NCBI RefSeq assembly: GCF_019752415.1
Contig: NZ_JAIEME010000010.1
Location: 18,461 to 82,460, forward strand
Length of the DNA: 64,000 bases
From: Nitrosomonas sp.
GTDB taxonomy: Bacteria; Pseudomonadota; Gammaproteobacteria; Burkholderiales; Nitrosomonadaceae
Direction of reading: 5' to 3'
The notes beneath the pieces were generated by a model that saw only the letters and a program-made list of their open reading frames with translations, did not search any database and had not been told where the DNA came from. The translations under genes were made by a program, and so were the position numbers. This document shows, piece by piece, positions 62,027-64,000 of this stretch. Numbering within the stretch: the stretch's first letter is position 1; every line of letters begins with the position of its first letter.

Positions 62027-62070
62027 TCACCCCCAGTTGTGTCACCATTTGGTGACACAACTGGGGGTGA
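62027..62070. repeat. 44-nt perfect palindrome with 2-nt loop
   Basis: TCACCCCCAGTTGTGTCACC begins the left arm, which is 21 nt long. After two bases the right arm is the exact complement. No T tract follows on either strand, so it is not a standard intrinsic terminator, though it can still form a strong hairpin in the hppA transcript. Transposase debris begins 20 bp further on. Confidence 0.9.
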
Positions 62071-62089
62071 AACGAAGGATTTATACTGC

Positions 62090-62588
62090 TTACAGTTGTT
62101 GTGCTGCTATACCCGCAGTCTTGAGTCGCTGCGCTGTGCGTTGTTTGGGCAAGGTGAATAGAAGAACTTTGGTTGAATCGTCTGCAAGTCTGATAAATTC
62201 CATGCGTATAACCGCTGTGCTAAGAGACCGCCGGTCAGAGCTTGTTTGTTGCACCCACGGTGTCACAAAACAGTGATCGGAAAGACTGCTCAATAACTGA
62301 AACAGTTTCCACGCTGATTAGCGAATCTGTATCCATACTCCAGCATACTGCGTTTCTGCTGCCACAAGTTTGTTTATGTCCCCACCAGCTTCAGATTGTG
62401 AAACAGGGGTTCGGTGTTCCAGCGGCATGGTATAGATGCAAACCTTCTCGGCACGCAAATCCGTTTTGATCACTAATATAGCCACGTGCTTTTGACCAAT
62501 GTTGTTTGTCCGCATCGTAGAAGTCGCACAAGAACCCCTTTGAAAAATGCGTCATTGTTACCACGGTGTTAGCTCGCAACACCTGCAA
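62090..62588 (-). pseudogene. Decayed transposase fragments, possibly IS1380-like
   Basis: Minus-strand frames with several shifts give pieces such as FQLLSSLSDHCFV, NKQALTGGLLAQ and TAVIRMEFIRLADDSTKVLLF. Their order loosely follows the C-terminal end of IS1380-family transposases. The resemblance is weak and rests on pattern only; the element ends are not visible. Confidence 0.35.
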
Positions 62589-62903
62589 GCCTACCTCAAT
62601 GAATATTCACGTTTCGATCCAACCCGTTTCTATCCACTCAATGTGCTCCGTTCCTTGCTTGGCATTGCTGGCGATGCCGCTGCGCCGGCCTATGCTGAAC
62701 TTTATGCAAAAAATCACGGCCTACTACTACATCTAGCAACCTTGGGAATTAACCGGATAAACACGATTAATTCTATGCGTAAATTCAGCAGCGAAAAAAG
62801 CACCGGAATAAAAGTCACAACGTTGAAAGAACTCAGTGTTATGATTTATCCAGCACCATCACTGATGGAAGAATCGGTTACAGAAAGGTTAGCTAAATCT
62901 TAA
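62547..62903 (+). pseudogene. IS1595-family transposase C-terminal fragment
   Basis: CYHGVSSQHLQAYLNEYSRF and FYPLNVLRSLLGIAG match the ISXO2-like transposase end (YHGVSxxHLQxYLxEFxxR). Everything upstream of that domain (about 200 residues) is missing. About 65 residues of unrelated reading frame follow (INRINTINSMRKF onward). It may have been cut by the minus-strand fragment next to it. Confidence 0.6.
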
Positions 62904-62984
62904 CAAAACGCTAACTGTAGCCAAAGACAAACAAAAAGGCGGTATCAGCAATGACGCCAGATAATTTTTATAAGGGATAAGAAA

Positions 62985-64000
62985 ATGACTACTATTCGAG
63001 TCGATGATGTTTTTGTGGATGAAACCAATGCAACCGCAAATTTTATTGTGTGGTTGGATGTTGCTAATGCCGCGCCGGTGACTGTCAATTACGCCACTTC
63101 AGCCAATACCGCTGCATTTAATTCAGATTATTTACATATTACAGGCGCTTTGACCTTCGTTCCCGGTGAGTTGTCTAAGACCGTCAGCGTTTCTATCATC
63201 AACAATGCAGTAGCCGAAGTGACAGAGAATTTTTTCCTCGTATTATCGTCACCCAGTGCCAATGCCACCATCGCCGATAGTTTTGGGCTTGCCACCATTA
63301 TCGACAATGATGCGCCTTCTGGCACACCGGTGGTTTCAATCAACGACTTCGTCGTCGATGAAGCCAGCAAGGAAGCCTCGTTTGTCATTACGTTGGATCG
63401 GCCTTCCACCAGCGCGGTTACTATGAACTATGCCACGCAGAATGGTACGGCAGTTGCCGGTGCGGATTTTGTCACCAAAACCGGTTCGCTGAGCTTCGCT
63501 CCGGGTGAGACCGCCAAAACCGTCAAAGTCACCATCACTAATGACGCCGCGTTTGAGAACGCTGAAGCCTTCAATCTGGCATTGTCCGCCATTACCAACG
63601 CCACCACGCTTGACGGCATTGGTACCGCCACTATTTTTGAGAACGATGCGGCGCTGGTAGGTAATTCCAGGGTTTCTGTGGACGACGTGGTGGTCGATGA
63701 ATCACAAACTTACGCCGACTTTCTGGTGCGCCTGGACGCGCCCAATACGGCTGCGGTGACAGTCAATTACGCCACCTCAGCCAATACCGCGGCGTTTAAT
63801 TCGGATTATCTGCATCTCACCGGTAGCCTGATGTTTGCTCCTGGCGAGATGGTTAAAACCGTGCGTGTCAGTTTGCTTGGCGGCACAACTGCTGAAGCTG
63901 CAGAGAATCTTTTCCTGGTGTTGTCGTCACCCAGTGCCAATGCCACCATCGCCGATAGTTTTGGGCTTGCCACCATTATCGACAATGATGCGCCTTCTGG
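62985..64000 (+). CDS. Large Calx-beta repeat protein (5' part, runs off window)
   Basis: The frame is open from the ATG at 62985 (AAGGGA upstream) to the edge, 338 residues. It starts directly in a Calx-beta domain (IRVDDVFVDETNATANFIVW), with repeats near residues 1-113, 114-225 and 226 onward; YATSANTAAFNSDYLH recurs. Calx-beta domains bind Ca2+ and occur in adhesins. The lack of a signal peptide suggests type I secretion with a C-terminal signal outside the window. Repeats 1 and 3 are nearly identical. Antisense frames here are shadows. Confidence 0.85.
   Translation, partial: MTTIRVDDVFVDETNATANFIVWLDVANAAPVTVNYATSANTAAFNSDYLHITGALTFVPGELSKTVSVSIINNAVAEVTENFFLVLSSPSANATIADSFGLATIIDNDAPSGTPVVSINDFVVDEASKEASFVITLDRPSTSAVTMNYATQNGTAVAGADFVTKTGSLSFAPGETAKTVKVTITNDAAFENAEAFNLALSAITNATTLDGIGTATIFENDAALVGNSRVSVDDVVVDESQTYADFLVRLDAPNTAAVTVNYATSANTAAFNSDYLHLTGSLMFAPGEMVKTVRVSLLGGTTAEAAENLFLVLSSPSANATIADSFGLATIIDNDAPS
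63246..64000 (+). repeat. 678-bp higher-order repeat in the Calx-beta gene
   Basis: Bases 63246-63322 recur without change at 63924-64000, an offset of 678 bp or 226 codons, which equals two Calx-beta units. The middle unit is more divergent. This points to recent duplication of a two-domain block and a gene prone to length change. Confidence 0.9.

Noticed and set aside
62547..62903. Intact small transposase gene
   Set aside because: Only the C-terminal end of the family is present and the following 65 residues are unrelated.
63128..63631. Two minus-strand frames of 93 and 67 codons
   Set aside because: They lie antisense to the Calx-beta repeats and repeat with them, so they are shadows of the plus-strand gene.

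Overview
The window looks like a chromosomal segment of a betaproteobacterial ammonia oxidiser of the Nitrosomonas type. This is inferred from gene content and protein resemblance, not from a marker gene: no rRNA or tRNA gene was found. Supporting points are a Gram-negative division/cell-wall (dcw) cluster with a meso-diaminopimelate-type MurE, a pyrophosphate-dependent phosphofructokinase beside a K+-independent H+-pyrophosphatase, and a malyl-CoA lyase/malate-CoA ligase set.

Layout. (1) 1-14668, minus strand: a gapless dcw operon in the order mraZ-rsmH-ftsL-ftsI-murE-murF-mraY-murD-ftsW-murG-murC-murB-ddl-ftsQ (ftsQ cut by the window edge), driven by a promoter with a four-box MraZ operator. 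(2) 14886-21690: an AlkA-type glycosylase, an AT-rich DUF2971 gene, then a tight plus-strand run of a cysteine-desulfurase-like enzyme, a LicC-like nucleotidyltransferase, a HIT protein, a fatty acid desaturase, gpmA and a hypoxanthine-DNA-glycosylase-like gene. (3) 21793-31052: a micro-ORF, a VanZ-like membrane protein, a hemerythrin-GGDEF sensor, DUF4139, DUF3135, YbaN-like, FKBP and a large DUF748/AsmA-like envelope protein. (4) 31263-35793: an accessory island on the minus strand with a decayed toxin-antitoxin pair, DUF2442, and a 1259-residue protein joining a nuclease-like N-terminus to a STAND-type NTPase and a long helical C-terminus. This is the best candidate for an undescribed (probably anti-phage) system. 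(5) 35830-40629: ettA, DUF2835, a methyltransferase, a 166-bp nested palindrome, an RluF-like synthase and a rhodanese. (6) 40753-43877: mcl-mtkA-mtkB, easily mistaken for sucCD. (7) 44149-49654: an ADP-ribosylglycohydrolase-like gene, a Trm112-like gene, and parB-parA-rsmG-mnmG with a parS site just upstream of mnmG, which suggests the region is near the replication origin. (8) 49873-52908: a GAF-GGDEF-EAL protein followed by a decayed ISL3-family element and an IS3-family stub. (9) 52950-57419, minus strand: recA-recX-OB-fold protein-alaS. (10) 57635-61999, plus strand: adk (apparently starting at ATC), pfp, hppA. (11) 62027-64000: a 44-nt perfect palindrome, transposase debris, and the start of a large Calx-beta repeat protein that runs off the window.

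How the parts fit. The dcw cluster makes lipid II and the division machinery in one transcript. adk, pfp and hppA together point to an economy in which PPi is used for glycolytic flux and proton pumping. mcl-mtkAB interconverts malate with acetyl-CoA and glyoxylate. The accessory material (DUF2971, STAND island, IS debris, Calx-beta gene) lies between housekeeping operons.
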